DNA from: JANLQX01 sp031368095
GTDB taxonomy: Bacteria > Actinomycetota > Acidimicrobiia > Acidimicrobiales > JANYDT01
DNA: 11,836 bases
Reading direction: 5' to 3'
NCBI GenBank assembly: GCA_031368095.1
Contig: JANLQX010000292.1
Location: 1 to 11,836, forward strand
Made by a program: the position numbers and the translations under genes. A model generated the notes under the pieces. It was not told the origin of the DNA, searched no databases, and saw only the letters and a program-made list of their open reading frames with translations. How positions within the stretch are numbered: position 1 is the stretch's first letter; every line of letters begins with the position of its first letter. Shown here piece by piece: positions 1-6,626 of the stretch.

Positions 1-446
1 TCCAGACGAAAAAGAAATATGCCGACGCGCAAGTCGCCCAGTTCCAGCAGTTCTTGGCCATTGTCAACGCCCTGTTGTTGCTGGCCATCATCATCGCCAT
101 CCTGGGCATCGCCAACACGCTGCGCCTGTCCATCTTTGAGCGAACTCGCGAGATCGGTCTGCTCCGAGCGGTTGGTATGAGCCGCGAGCAAATCCGTGCG
201 GCCATTCGGTGGGAGGCAATTGTCGTCGCAACGTTCGGGGCCGTACTCGGCGTCATTCTCGGAACCGGTTTTGGCGCCGCGCTGGTCAACGTGTTGAGCA
301 ACAGTGGAACCCTCAAGTTGAGCGTTCCGTTCCCCTATCTGATTCCGCTCACCCTGATGGCGTCGCTCGTGGGTCTCTACGCCGCCCGGAAACCAGCCAA
401 AGACGCCGCCGGGCTCAATATCCTTCGGGCCATCGCCACCGAGTAG
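1..446 (+). CDS. ABC transporter permease, FtsX/MacB type (3' end only)
   Basis: This is the last 147 residues of a membrane permease; the reading frame is open from base 3, so the true start lies before the window. The fragment has a hydrophobic segment just after its start, then the cytoplasmic loop with FERTREIGLLRAVGMSREQI, which is the hallmark of the FtsX-like permease domain (family knowledge). Two further membrane segments follow, and a short basic tail ends in RAIATE. Such permeases pair with an ATP-binding subunit and move lipoproteins, peptides or drugs, or act as mechanotransmitters; the substrate cannot be read from this fragment. A TTG at 54 could be taken as a start, but it falls inside the first membrane segment, and the upstream codons (ending QVAQFQQF) read like coding sequence. 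The partner ATPase is not in the window. Confidence 0.9.
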   Translation, partial: QTKKKYADAQVAQFQQFLAIVNALLLLAIIIAILGIANTLRLSIFERTREIGLLRAVGMSREQIRAAIRWEAIVVATFGAVLGVILGTGFGAALVNVLSNSGTLKLSVPFPYLIPLTLMASLVGLYAARKPAKDAAGLNILRAIATE

Positions 447-447
447 C

Positions 448-471
448 GGCGTCGGGCGCCTGGCCGACGTC
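448..471. terminator. Hairpin between two convergent genes, candidate bidirectional terminator
   Basis: The arms 448-455 (GGCGTCGG) and 464-471 (CCGACGTC) can form an eight-pair stem, including one G-T pair, around an 8-base loop. It fills the space between the permease stop codon (444-446) and the stop codon of the opposing DUF3499 gene (470-472), which it partly overlaps. There is no T tract on either side, so it is not a textbook intrinsic terminator. T-poor hairpins at convergent gene ends are common in GC-rich actinobacteria, which is why I list it. Function is inferred from position alone. Confidence 0.35.
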
Positions 472-1081
472 AGACCGATGCGCCGGCCGACGGCCGCCCA
501 GGCTCGTCACCGGGCGGGATGAGGGCGGCCAGGCCGTTGTTCGAACCCATCCGCGACCGGGCGGCGGAGAAGGCTCGGGTCAAGAGCGACGCGTTCGCTT
601 CGACATCGCCGAAGAGCGCGTTGTTCGTTCCCTCGAGCGCCCGTGCCCGAGCTCTTGCCAGGGCCTGATCGGCCGCCGATACGTGGCCGGGCACCGTGTT
701 CGTGCCAACGCTGGTCGGTGGAGCCTCGGTCGATCTGCGGGAGTCTTGGTAGGCCGACGGCAGGTCGTAGGGGTCGGCATCGTCGAGAGGGAGCTGAGTC
801 ACGGCGGCGGCGATGGACTCCGGCAACCGACGGAAGCGGTCGCGGGTTGGCTTGGGTTCGTTGAACCGGCCGATGCCAAAGAGCCGTGGGTTGTCTTCGC
901 GGCGATCGTCAAGAGTCCATCCCTGGGGGACGGTAACTCGGTCGGCGTGGACGGCGCACAGGATTGCGGCGCCAGCGTCGTCGACCCGGCGATCAACGAT
1001 GATCCGCCGCTCTCGTGGCTCGATCAGCGCACGCGCCACGCCGCGCTCGGCGCAGTCTGGCCGCGAGCACATCAAACGCAC
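470..1081 (-). CDS. DUF3499 family protein, putative zinc-binding
   Basis: A 203-residue soluble protein. Its first 60 residues match the DUF3499 pattern known mainly from Actinobacteria: MRxxCSRPDC at the N-terminus, a short beta-rich stretch, then LCAVHADRVTVPQGW. Cys5, Cys10, Cys42 and His45 form a C-x4-C ... C-x2-H set that looks like a small zinc ribbon (inference). The remaining 140 residues are charged, low in hydrophobics and rich in Ala and Arg; they are probably disordered and poorly conserved. I recognise no enzymatic motif. The GTG start at 1081 is preferred because it places CSRxxC at the usual distance from the N-terminus; an ATG three codons later is the alternative. The gene starts four bases after the ctaA stop and is the last of a three-gene minus-strand cluster. 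The role is unknown. Confidence 0.82.
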   Translation of the reverse strand: MRLMCSRPDCAERGVARALIEPRERRIIVDRRVDDAGAAILCAVHADRVTVPQGWTLDDRREDNPRLFGIGRFNEPKPTRDRFRRLPESIAAAVTQLPLDDADPYDLPSAYQDSRRSTEAPPTSVGTNTVPGHVSAADQALARARARALEGTNNALFGDVEANASLLTRAFSAARSRMGSNNGLAALIPPGDEPGRPSAGASV

Positions 1082-1085
1082 GACC

Positions 1086-2351
1086 TCAGGCTACCGCGAC
1101 GCCTTCCGTCACCAACGGAACAACCACCCGGCCGAGTTCAGGGGAGGGAACGGTGATGGCGGCGCGAACCCACAGCACGGCGCACCAGACCGAGATGGCG
1201 CCAAGGATGTGGACCTGCACGAGGATGGCCGGAACCTGGGTGAACCATTGCCAGTAGCCGATGCCGCCCTGGGCGATGGCGACGAGGGCCAACACGCTGA
1301 TGCGCCGACGTACCTCAACGGCAGCGGGCGTGTTCGCCGACCGGACGCGCCAGGCCATGACCACGATGATCAACAGGGTCAGCCACACGAGTCCGCTGTG
1401 GACGCGCACGACGTCAAGCATGGAGAACCCGAACCGACGGACCTTCGGGTCCCCGCCGTGCGGCCCTGAGCCGGTCAACACGCAGCCGACGAGCACGACC
1501 GCCAGGACCATTGTCAGAAGCGCGTTACTGAGCCATCGCATTGGCTCGTCGATGGCGGAGCGCCGGTTCCGGCCCAGCAGCGTCCCGCTCGGTCCGCTTT
1601 CACCGGACCGATGAAAAAGCACCGCACCAGCGGCCAGGCAGGCGATGGCCAGAAGGAAGTGCGACATCACGAATTGGGGTTGGAGGTCGAAGATCACGGT
1701 GAGGCCGCCGAGCACGGCGTTCCCGAACAATCCCGCGCTCACGATCAAACCGAAGCGGACGAGGTCACGCCGATATGGTCGACGCACTAAGGCCGTCAGC
1801 ACGCCCACGGCGGCCGCCAGCAGACACAGCCCGGTGACGACCCGGTTGCCGAATTCGATTGCCGCGTGTCTTCCCGATGCCGGAACGATGTTGCCCGCCT
1901 TGCAGGTCGGCCAGTCCGGACAGCCGAGTCCTGACCCGGTGAGGCGAACCGCTGACCCGGTCAGCATGATGAATCCGAGCAAGAGGGCCGACACGAACGC
2001 AATGATGCGAAACGTCCGCACTGATACGCGTACATATCGTCCGAGTAGCGCCATCGATAGCGCGATGGCGAGGAGAAGGCCGACCAATCCGCTGAACCCC
2101 GACGCCACGGCCCGGACGGTTCTGCTTTGCCCGGAGAGCGCCGCCACGACCGCCTGACTCAGCCCGATCCCGAGGCCAAGCGCGAGAAGCAGCCGATGAA
2201 ACGAGGCGCCCGGCATCGTGGCCAGCGCACGGACTCGACGGACGAAGCTTCCCGGTCGGTCCCCGTCGGTGACGAAGGGCCGCGGCCGGCGCTCCTCGTC
2301 GGCCGCATCGGCGGCGATCGCCGCCGTGTTCCACGCCCGGAGGCGATTCAT
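1086..2351 (-). CDS. ctaA: Heme A synthase (CtaA/COX15 family) with N-terminal extension
   Basis: This membrane enzyme oxidises the methyl group on heme O to the formyl group of heme A, the cofactor of aa3-type cytochrome oxidase. It has the two-fold four-helix plan of the family. The first outer loop, SGLGCPDWPTCKAGNI, carries the Cys144/Cys150 pair, and IEFGNRVVTG follows with the catalytic-type Glu166. His231 lies in FVMSHFLLA, His318 in VRVHSGLVW and His381 in VQVHILGA. AQGGIGYWQWFTQVPA is typical of the last repeat. At 421 residues it is about 100 longer than Bacillus CtaA: residues 1-50 are polar and residues 51-108 hold two extra hydrophobic segments before the core begins near residue 113. 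The usual first heme-ligand position is Asn169 instead of His. The ATG directly follows the TGA of the upstream gene, with GGGGTGA as a plausible ribosome site. An internal start near residue 100 would remove the extension and cannot be excluded. Confidence 0.93.
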   Translation of the reverse strand: MNRLRAWNTAAIAADAADEERRPRPFVTDGDRPGSFVRRVRALATMPGASFHRLLLALGLGIGLSQAVVAALSGQSRTVRAVASGFSGLVGLLLAIALSMALLGRYVRVSVRTFRIIAFVSALLLGFIMLTGSAVRLTGSGLGCPDWPTCKAGNIVPASGRHAAIEFGNRVVTGLCLLAAAVGVLTALVRRPYRRDLVRFGLIVSAGLFGNAVLGGLTVIFDLQPQFVMSHFLLAIACLAAGAVLFHRSGESGPSGTLLGRNRRSAIDEPMRWLSNALLTMVLAVVLVGCVLTGSGPHGGDPKVRRFGFSMLDVVRVHSGLVWLTLLIIVVMAWRVRSANTPAAVEVRRRISVLALVAIAQGGIGYWQWFTQVPAILVQVHILGAISVWCAVLWVRAAITVPSPELGRVVVPLVTEGVAVA

Positions 2352-2969
2352 TCAGTCACCCCGGTGGCGTTGTTCACGGAACGGGTCGCCGTACATGTGG
2401 TAGCCGTTGCGCTCCCAGAAGCCGGCCTTGTCGCCAACCATCAGTTCGATCCCCCGTACCCACTTCGCCGACTTCCAGAGGTAGAGGTGGGGGACCAGCG
2501 TGCGTAGCGGATAGCCGTGCTCGGGGGCGAGGGGCTCGCCGCCGAAGCGGTGGGCGAGGAGCGCCACGTTCGGCTCGAGCACGTCGGCCAGCGGCAGGTT
2601 GGTGGTGTACCCGTGTTCGCAGTGAAACATCACGTGCGTGGCATCGGGACGAATTCCCGCTTCATGCAGGATCGACGCAATCGAGACTCCGGTCCATTGC
2701 GTGTCGAATTTTGACCACTTGGTCACGCAGTGGATGTCGGTGGTGATCTCGACTTGGGGTCGGGCCATCAGCTCGGCCCAGCTCAGGCTCATGTCTCGGT
2801 CGACCGCACCGCCGATCACCACCGTGTAGTCGTCGAGGTTCGGGAACTCCGGGACGTCGCCGACGTGGAGCACCGGAAAGCGGTCGGTGAAGTATTGACC
2901 CGGTGGGAGTCGCTTGGGGTCGATTCCCTTGGCGGCGAGATCATCTCGGTTGCGCTGGAAAAAACTCAC
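2352..2969 (-). CDS. Sulfite-oxidase-like molybdopterin oxidoreductase, cytoplasmic
   Basis: A 205-residue protein of the oxidoreductase molybdopterin-binding (SUOX/MsrP) fold. The core spans roughly residues 45-170. Cys81, in DIHCVTKWSKFDTQWTGV, is the expected protein ligand to molybdenum. FHCEHGYTTNLPL and GGEPLAPEHGYPLRTLVP are typical cofactor-pocket stretches, and LYLWKSAKWVRGIELM closes the domain. There is no signal peptide, twin-arginine motif, heme domain or dimerisation domain, so it is a minimal cytoplasmic form, unlike the exported MsrP and the heme-bearing sulfite oxidases. The substrate is unknown. The start is a GTG with an in-frame stop just upstream. The only GGAGG (2987-2991) is 17 bases away, so the start signal is weak. 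It is the first gene of the cluster and is joined directly to ctaA; a shared respiratory role is suggested only by position. Confidence 0.9.
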   Translation of the reverse strand: MSFFQRNRDDLAAKGIDPKRLPPGQYFTDRFPVLHVGDVPEFPNLDDYTVVIGGAVDRDMSLSWAELMARPQVEITTDIHCVTKWSKFDTQWTGVSIASILHEAGIRPDATHVMFHCEHGYTTNLPLADVLEPNVALLAHRFGGEPLAPEHGYPLRTLVPHLYLWKSAKWVRGIELMVGDKAGFWERNGYHMYGDPFREQRHRGD

Positions 2970-3029
2970 CCCATCAGTCTTTCAGTCCTCCACCCGTAGC
3001 TGGGCAGGGGAGCCAGTACCGTTTGACCC
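2970..3029. promoter_or_regulatory. Divergent intergenic region; candidate leaderless promoter for the guaB-like gene
   Basis: Sixty bases separate two divergent genes, so both clusters must be initiated here or inside the opposing gene. On the plus strand, TACCGT (3017-3022) fits the actinobacterial -10 pattern TAnnnT and ends seven bases before the GTG at 3030. That spacing is expected when transcription begins at the start codon. The only purine-rich stretch, AGGGGAG near 3005-3011, is too far away to serve as a ribosome site. I see no good -35 box. No convincing -10 box was found for the minus strand. All of this is pattern reading. Confidence 0.3.
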
Positions 3030-4076
3030 GTGCGTCTTGACAATGTTCGCCTCGGTCTCACCTTTGATGACGTGCTCCTCGTCCCGCAGCGGTCGACGGT
3101 TCGCAGCCGTCAAAAGGTGTCGGTGGCAACGAGGCTGAGTAGTGGCGTCGAACTCGCTATTCCGATCCTTGCCGCCAACATGGACACGGTCTGCGAATGG
3201 GAGATGGCCCTGGCACTGGGCCGCCTCGGGGGTATTGGCATCGTCCATCGATTCCTTTCGATCTCGGAACAGGCCGCCCAGATCGGCAAGGTGAAAAACG
3301 AGGGCGTCCTTGTCGGCGCTGCTGTCGGTACCGATCGCGACGCCATCGATCGGGCTCGGGCCATGGTCGATGCCGGCGTTGACGCCCTTGTGCTCGATAT
3401 CGCCCACGGGCACAGCGACCACGCCATCGACACGGTGCGCGCCCTCAAGAAGTCGTTTCCGTCGACTGACCTGATCGCCGGGAACGTGGCCACGCGCCGC
3501 GGTGCCGAGGACCTTGTTCGGGCCGGAGCCAACGCCGTGAAGGTGGGGGTTGGGCCGGGCGGAGTGTGCACCACCCGCATCGTGGCGGGTGTGGGCGTGC
3601 CGCAGCTCACGGCGGTGAACGACTGTGCCGGGCTCGAGGTGCCGGTCATCGCCGACGGAGGAATTCGCACCAGCGGTGATATCGCCAAGGCACTGGCGGC
3701 CGGGGCGCAGAGCGTGATGATCGGATCGATGTTTGCCGGTACCACCGAGAGTCCGGGCGAGGTCGAGCAGTCTCCGCATGGGCTCGTGAAGCGGGTTCGC
3801 GGCATGGCCTCGTTCGAGGCATTAGAGCGACGAGCGCAGCGCGAAGGCACGGAGATCGACGAGGAGTATCTGGAGCAACGTGCGCCCGAAGGCGTGGAGG
3901 GGACGGTGCCGTATCGCGGTGCGGTCGGGCCCCTCGTGCAAAAGTTGCTCGCCGGAGTCCGAAGCTCGATGAGTTATTCCGATGCGCTCACCATCGCTGA
4001 GTTCCAGGACAAGGCGGAGTTCGTGCGAATCACCAACGCCGGTCTCACCGAGAGTCATCCGCACGCCACCCGATGA
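3030..4076 (+). CDS. guaB: IMP dehydrogenase/GMP reductase family protein lacking CBS domains
   Basis: A 348-residue TIM-barrel enzyme of the family that oxidises IMP to XMP (IMPDH, GMP synthesis) or reduces GMP to IMP. Signature elements in order: LTFDDVLLVP (10-19), AANMDTV (48-54), GGIGIVHR (67-74), DIAHGHS (123-129), GNVATRRGAEDL (151-162), the catalytic loop VGVGPGGVCTTRIVAGVGVPQ with Cys180, the phosphate site ADGGI (208-212) and IGSMFAG (231-237). Several of these are IMPDH-like rather than GMP-reductase-like (AHGHS, GNVAT, RIVAGVGVPQ). Usual GuaB is about 490 residues; here the CBS pair is cleanly absent, with KVKNEGVLVGAAVG joining the barrel halves near residue 92. The flap (about 257-293) ends in APEGVEGTVPYRG but lacks the usual Arg-Tyr dyad. 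The GTG start has no close ribosome site. The stop overlaps the next ATG by four bases. Family is certain; reaction direction is less so. Confidence 0.86.
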   Translation: MRLDNVRLGLTFDDVLLVPQRSTVRSRQKVSVATRLSSGVELAIPILAANMDTVCEWEMALALGRLGGIGIVHRFLSISEQAAQIGKVKNEGVLVGAAVGTDRDAIDRARAMVDAGVDALVLDIAHGHSDHAIDTVRALKKSFPSTDLIAGNVATRRGAEDLVRAGANAVKVGVGPGGVCTTRIVAGVGVPQLTAVNDCAGLEVPVIADGGIRTSGDIAKALAAGAQSVMIGSMFAGTTESPGEVEQSPHGLVKRVRGMASFEALERRAQREGTEIDEEYLEQRAPEGVEGTVPYRGAVGPLVQKLLAGVRSSMSYSDALTIAEFQDKAEFVRITNAGLTESHPHATR

Positions 4077-5353
4077 GTCTGTCCAAGGTATCCCCAAAGC
4101 TCGACGAGCTCTCGGAGGTCGAACGAGACGCGCTGGCCAAGAAGACCCTACGCGTGCTTATTTTTGGTCAGGCGATGGGAAGTGCCGGGTTCGGCTCTTC
4201 CGTCGCCGTGGGTGGGCTCATCATCAAGGATCTCCTAGGGGGCGATCGTTTCGCTGGCGCAGCGAGCGCGGTTGCGACGATCGGGGGCGCGGTGGCTTCG
4301 CTTGTTCTGGCCGGAATCATGGCGGCGAAAGGTCGACGGGTTGGCCTCGTCACCGGGTACGGCGTGGCAATGATCGGCGCGCTTATTGTTGTGTTCGGAG
4401 CGCAGCATCGCAACGTGGCGGTGTTCCTGCTCGGCTGCTTCCTCTTCGGACAAGCGCAGGGAGCAAATCAATCGGCCCGATTCGCCGCTGCCGATCTGGC
4501 CCCGCCGGAGCAACGCGGGCGGTACATCTCCAACCTGCTGTTTGCGTCGACATTCGGTGCCGTATTGGGACCGGTGTTCGTCGGTCAGTCCCAGCGAGTC
4601 GGAACCGCCTTCGGCCTGTGGAAGTACACCGGTCCGTATCTCGTTGCCTTCGCGTTCTTCGCTGCCGCAGTGGCGAACACGTTTTTTCGCTTGCGACCCG
4701 ATCCCCTCATCGTGGCGGGAGGACTTGAGCCGGGTCGGGGAGTGCGTCTGCCGCCGGTCTCGACCGCCCTTCGGGTGGTCGGCAGCATCCCGAACGCCCG
4801 GCTGGCCATGGGTTCGGTGGTGGTCGGGCACACGGTGATGGTGGCCATCATGACGATGACCCCCGTCCATATGAAAGATCACGGTCACTCCCTCACTCTT
4901 TCTGGCTTTGTGATCGCGCTGCATATCGCCGGAATGTATGCGCTCTCACCCGTGATCGGGCGATGGAGCGACCGGGTCGGTCGGGTGCCTGTGCTGCTTA
5001 CGGGCGGCGCCACGCTGTTCAGCGCCGGAGTCGTCACGGCGGCCGCCGGGCACGTACCGGCCTTGCTCTTCGCCGGACTGTTCCTGCTCGGGCTCGGGTG
5101 GAGTTGCATCATGGTGAGCGGCTCGGCGTTGCTCTCGGAGTCGGTACCGATCGCCAACCGCGTCGCCGTGCAGGGCACGTCGGACCTGATGATGGGCGTG
5201 TTCGGCGCCACCGCCGGATTCGGTTCCGGATTTGTCAAGCGCGCCTACGGATTCCATGTGCTGGCCGAGATCGGCGCGGTGATTGCCGTGGCGCTGGTCG
5301 TGACGTTGCTACGTGTGCTTCGTCTCCGTCAGGCTGATGCGGCGACCGCGTAA
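4073..5353 (+). CDS. Major facilitator superfamily transporter
   Basis: A 426-residue polytopic membrane protein with about twelve hydrophobic segments in two halves. Residues 1-25 form a charged cytoplasmic lead. Loop 2-3 carries a weak motif-A-like GIMAAKGRRVG (81-91), and loop 8-9 carries the clear MFS motif A GRWSDRVGR (296-304). A conserved-looking stretch from about 253 to 295 (HTVMVAIMTMTPVHM and LHIAGMYALSPV) resembles a group of actinobacterial efflux-type MFS proteins; that likeness is from memory, and no substrate can be read from the sequence. The ATG overlaps the guaB-like stop in an ATGA, so the two are translationally coupled, which makes a purine-related substrate conceivable but unproven. 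The gene ends ten bases before the convergent end of the ccm operon, with no evident hairpin between them. Confidence 0.9.
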   Translation: MSLSKVSPKLDELSEVERDALAKKTLRVLIFGQAMGSAGFGSSVAVGGLIIKDLLGGDRFAGAASAVATIGGAVASLVLAGIMAAKGRRVGLVTGYGVAMIGALIVVFGAQHRNVAVFLLGCFLFGQAQGANQSARFAAADLAPPEQRGRYISNLLFASTFGAVLGPVFVGQSQRVGTAFGLWKYTGPYLVAFAFFAAAVANTFFRLRPDPLIVAGGLEPGRGVRLPPVSTALRVVGSIPNARLAMGSVVVGHTVMVAIMTMTPVHMKDHGHSLTLSGFVIALHIAGMYALSPVIGRWSDRVGRVPVLLTGGATLFSAGVVTAAAGHVPALLFAGLFLLGLGWSCIMVSGSALLSESVPIANRVAVQGTSDLMMGVFGATAGFGSGFVKRAYGFHVLAEIGAVIAVALVVTLLRVLRLRQADAATA

Positions 5354-5363
5354 CCCGTGCGAT

Positions 5364-5837
5364 TTACACCTTGACCTGGAAGGCGATTTTCGCGCTCTTC
5401 GTCTTGAGAACGAAAGCCCAACAACCTCGGACCGGGAGCGTGGTGGGGACGTATTGGAGGCCTCGCAATGCGGCCCCGCGTTGAAGAACAAAGGTGCCGC
5501 GCCGGCCGGTTGATCGTTCCGTCCCTCGGGCCACGAGTTCTTCGTCGGAGCCTTTCCAGACGGCGAGACCTGTTTGGAACTCGGAACCGGTCTTGGTGAA
5601 ATGGGGTTCCGAAACAAACAGTTTCGGCACTCCGTACAGTGGGAGTGGCAACAGGTTGCGGTCCGAAGTCGGAATATCTCGAAGGAGCCGCGCCGGTGAC
5701 ATCCGCGGTGTCGTGCACGGTGAAGCCGTGCGTGCCTGGGCGGTTCCCGGGAAGCCAAGATGAACCAGAACGGCAATGGTGAGTGCCGTACGTACCGATC
5801 TCTTTCGACCCATGTTCAGATCGTATCGGCCCGTCAT
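5364..5837 (-). CDS. Small secreted protein of unknown function, last gene of the ccm operon
   Basis: A 157-residue protein I do not recognise. Residues 9-36 form a signal peptide: a basic MGRKRSVR, a hydrophobic TALTIAVLVHLGF core, and a likely cleavage after TAQA. The mature part of about 120 residues has exactly two cysteines, Cys41 near the new N-terminus and Cys139 in PVRGCWAFVLKTKSAKIAF, so one disulfide is possible. The ending, Gly-Cys-Trp followed by a beta strand with a KxxFxVKV tail, resembles small exported beta-sandwich proteins that end in a GCW-type strand (recollection, weak). The ATG at 5837 is chosen because AAGGAGGT lies 10 bases upstream; an ATG eight codons later would also keep the signal peptide. 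It lies 21 bases after ccmI on the same strand, so co-transcription with the cytochrome maturation genes is likely. Confidence 0.75.
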   Translation of the reverse strand: MTGRYDLNMGRKRSVRTALTIAVLVHLGFPGTAQARTASPCTTPRMSPARLLRDIPTSDRNLLPLPLYGVPKLFVSEPHFTKTGSEFQTGLAVWKGSDEELVARGTERSTGRRGTFVLQRGAALRGLQYVPTTLPVRGCWAFVLKTKSAKIAFQVKV

Positions 5838-5847
5838 TTTCCAACGG

Positions 5848-5855
5848 ACCTCCTT
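5848..5855 (-). promoter_or_regulatory. Strong ribosome binding site for the secreted protein
   Basis: On the minus strand this reads AAGGAGGT, a near-perfect Shine-Dalgarno sequence, 10 bases before the ATG at 5837. It is the strongest such site I noticed in the window and fills the 21-base gap after ccmI. It decides the start of the secreted protein and suggests that gene is translated independently of ccmI, unlike the coupled genes upstream of it. Confidence 0.75.
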
Positions 5856-5858
5856 ACG

Positions 5859-6626
5859 TCAGGGGCCTGTTTTCGTTGTGGTCACGGTCGGTGTCGCCGA
5901 CGTTTTGACGGCGGCCGCCGCTTCGGCCTGGGCGGAGGCCACCAGCTGACGGACGAAATCGGGTGGATTGAGCGCGTCAAGCGCAGCAAAGTCGGCGTTG
6001 GCGCCAGCTGGGTCGGCGAGGTCACGAAGGCGAAGAATTCCTCGGAAGGCGCGGGCATCGGGATAGCCCGGAGCCACCGTCACGGCGTTGTCCAAGCGTT
6101 CGCGGGCTCGTCCGATGAGCTCGGTTCGCTGGGCACCGTCGGCCGACTGGGCGACGATGCGGACCAACCATCCGCCGTAGGCCATTGCCTCCGGGTTTTG
6201 CGGATCAACGGCCAGGACAGCGTCGTAGCTCTTCAGCGAAGCCAGAGGATCCGTCGACAGCTTCGAACGGGCGGCGTCGAGGAGTTTCGTGACCTCGGCG
6301 CTTCGGTCGCCACCGGCCGCGTTGATCGACCCGGTGAGTCCCTGGGAACCGACCCGCTCGCCCGCCATCCGGGCAACGGCGACACCGACCCCGAGCGCGG
6401 CGGCCACGGTAACGACGACAACGAGCGGCCGTCGCCACCTCGGTTGGATGCTCGCCATCGTCGGCTGGGGCGCCGCACCTCGGAGGACCTCGGCCGCCCG
6501 TGCGGTGTAGTCCTCCCGCAAGGCGACATAGTCATGCTCGTCGAGGTCTCCGGCGGCGTGCTCGGCGTCGAGGTCGCGTAGCGATTGGAGGAGCCCGTCG
6601 CGTTCTTCTCCAACGGACGCGCTCAC
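5859..6626 (-). CDS. ccmI: Cytochrome c biogenesis protein CcmI (membrane-anchored TPR protein)
   Basis: A 255-residue protein that in System I acts as the chaperone holding the apocytochrome C-terminus outside the membrane while CcmF/CcmH attach heme. Residues 8-50 (GEERDGLLQSLRDLDAEHAA onward, then a DEHDYVALREDY stretch) match the cytoplasmic helical region typical of CcmI between helices. A single membrane segment follows at about 67-86. Residues 108-225 contain TPR-like helix pairs, including SYDAVLAVDPQNPEAMAYGG and LDNAVTVAPGYPDARAFRG. The tail is Ala/Thr rich. The first membrane helix found in many CcmI proteins is missing. The GTG start overlaps the ccmH stop as GTGA. A longer open frame begins at 6782 inside ccmH, but its N-terminal part is Arg/Pro-rich and unlike the family. 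Assignment rests on architecture and operon position. Confidence 0.82.
   Translation of the reverse strand: MSASVGEERDGLLQSLRDLDAEHAAGDLDEHDYVALREDYTARAAEVLRGAAPQPTMASIQPRWRRPLVVVVTVAAALGVGVAVARMAGERVGSQGLTGSINAAGGDRSAEVTKLLDAARSKLSTDPLASLKSYDAVLAVDPQNPEAMAYGGWLVRIVAQSADGAQRTELIGRARERLDNAVTVAPGYPDARAFRGILRLRDLADPAGANADFAALDALNPPDFVRQLVASAQAEAAAAVKTSATPTVTTTKTGP

Noticed and set aside
209..1156. A 315-codon plus-strand frame across the permease end and the DUF3499 gene.
   Set aside because: The translation is Arg/Gly-rich without motifs or membrane logic and is antisense to a recognisable DUF3499 gene.
1590..1610. Perfect 7-base stem (CGGTCCG / CGGACCG) with a 7-base loop, resembling a terminator or operator.
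   Set aside because: It lies in the middle of ctaA in a hydrophilic loop, and no T tract follows it in the direction of transcription. Probably chance in GC-rich coding DNA.
5354..5363. Possible terminator between the convergent MFS and secreted-protein genes.
   Set aside because: Only ten bases separate the stops, and I see no stem there or extending into the gene ends.
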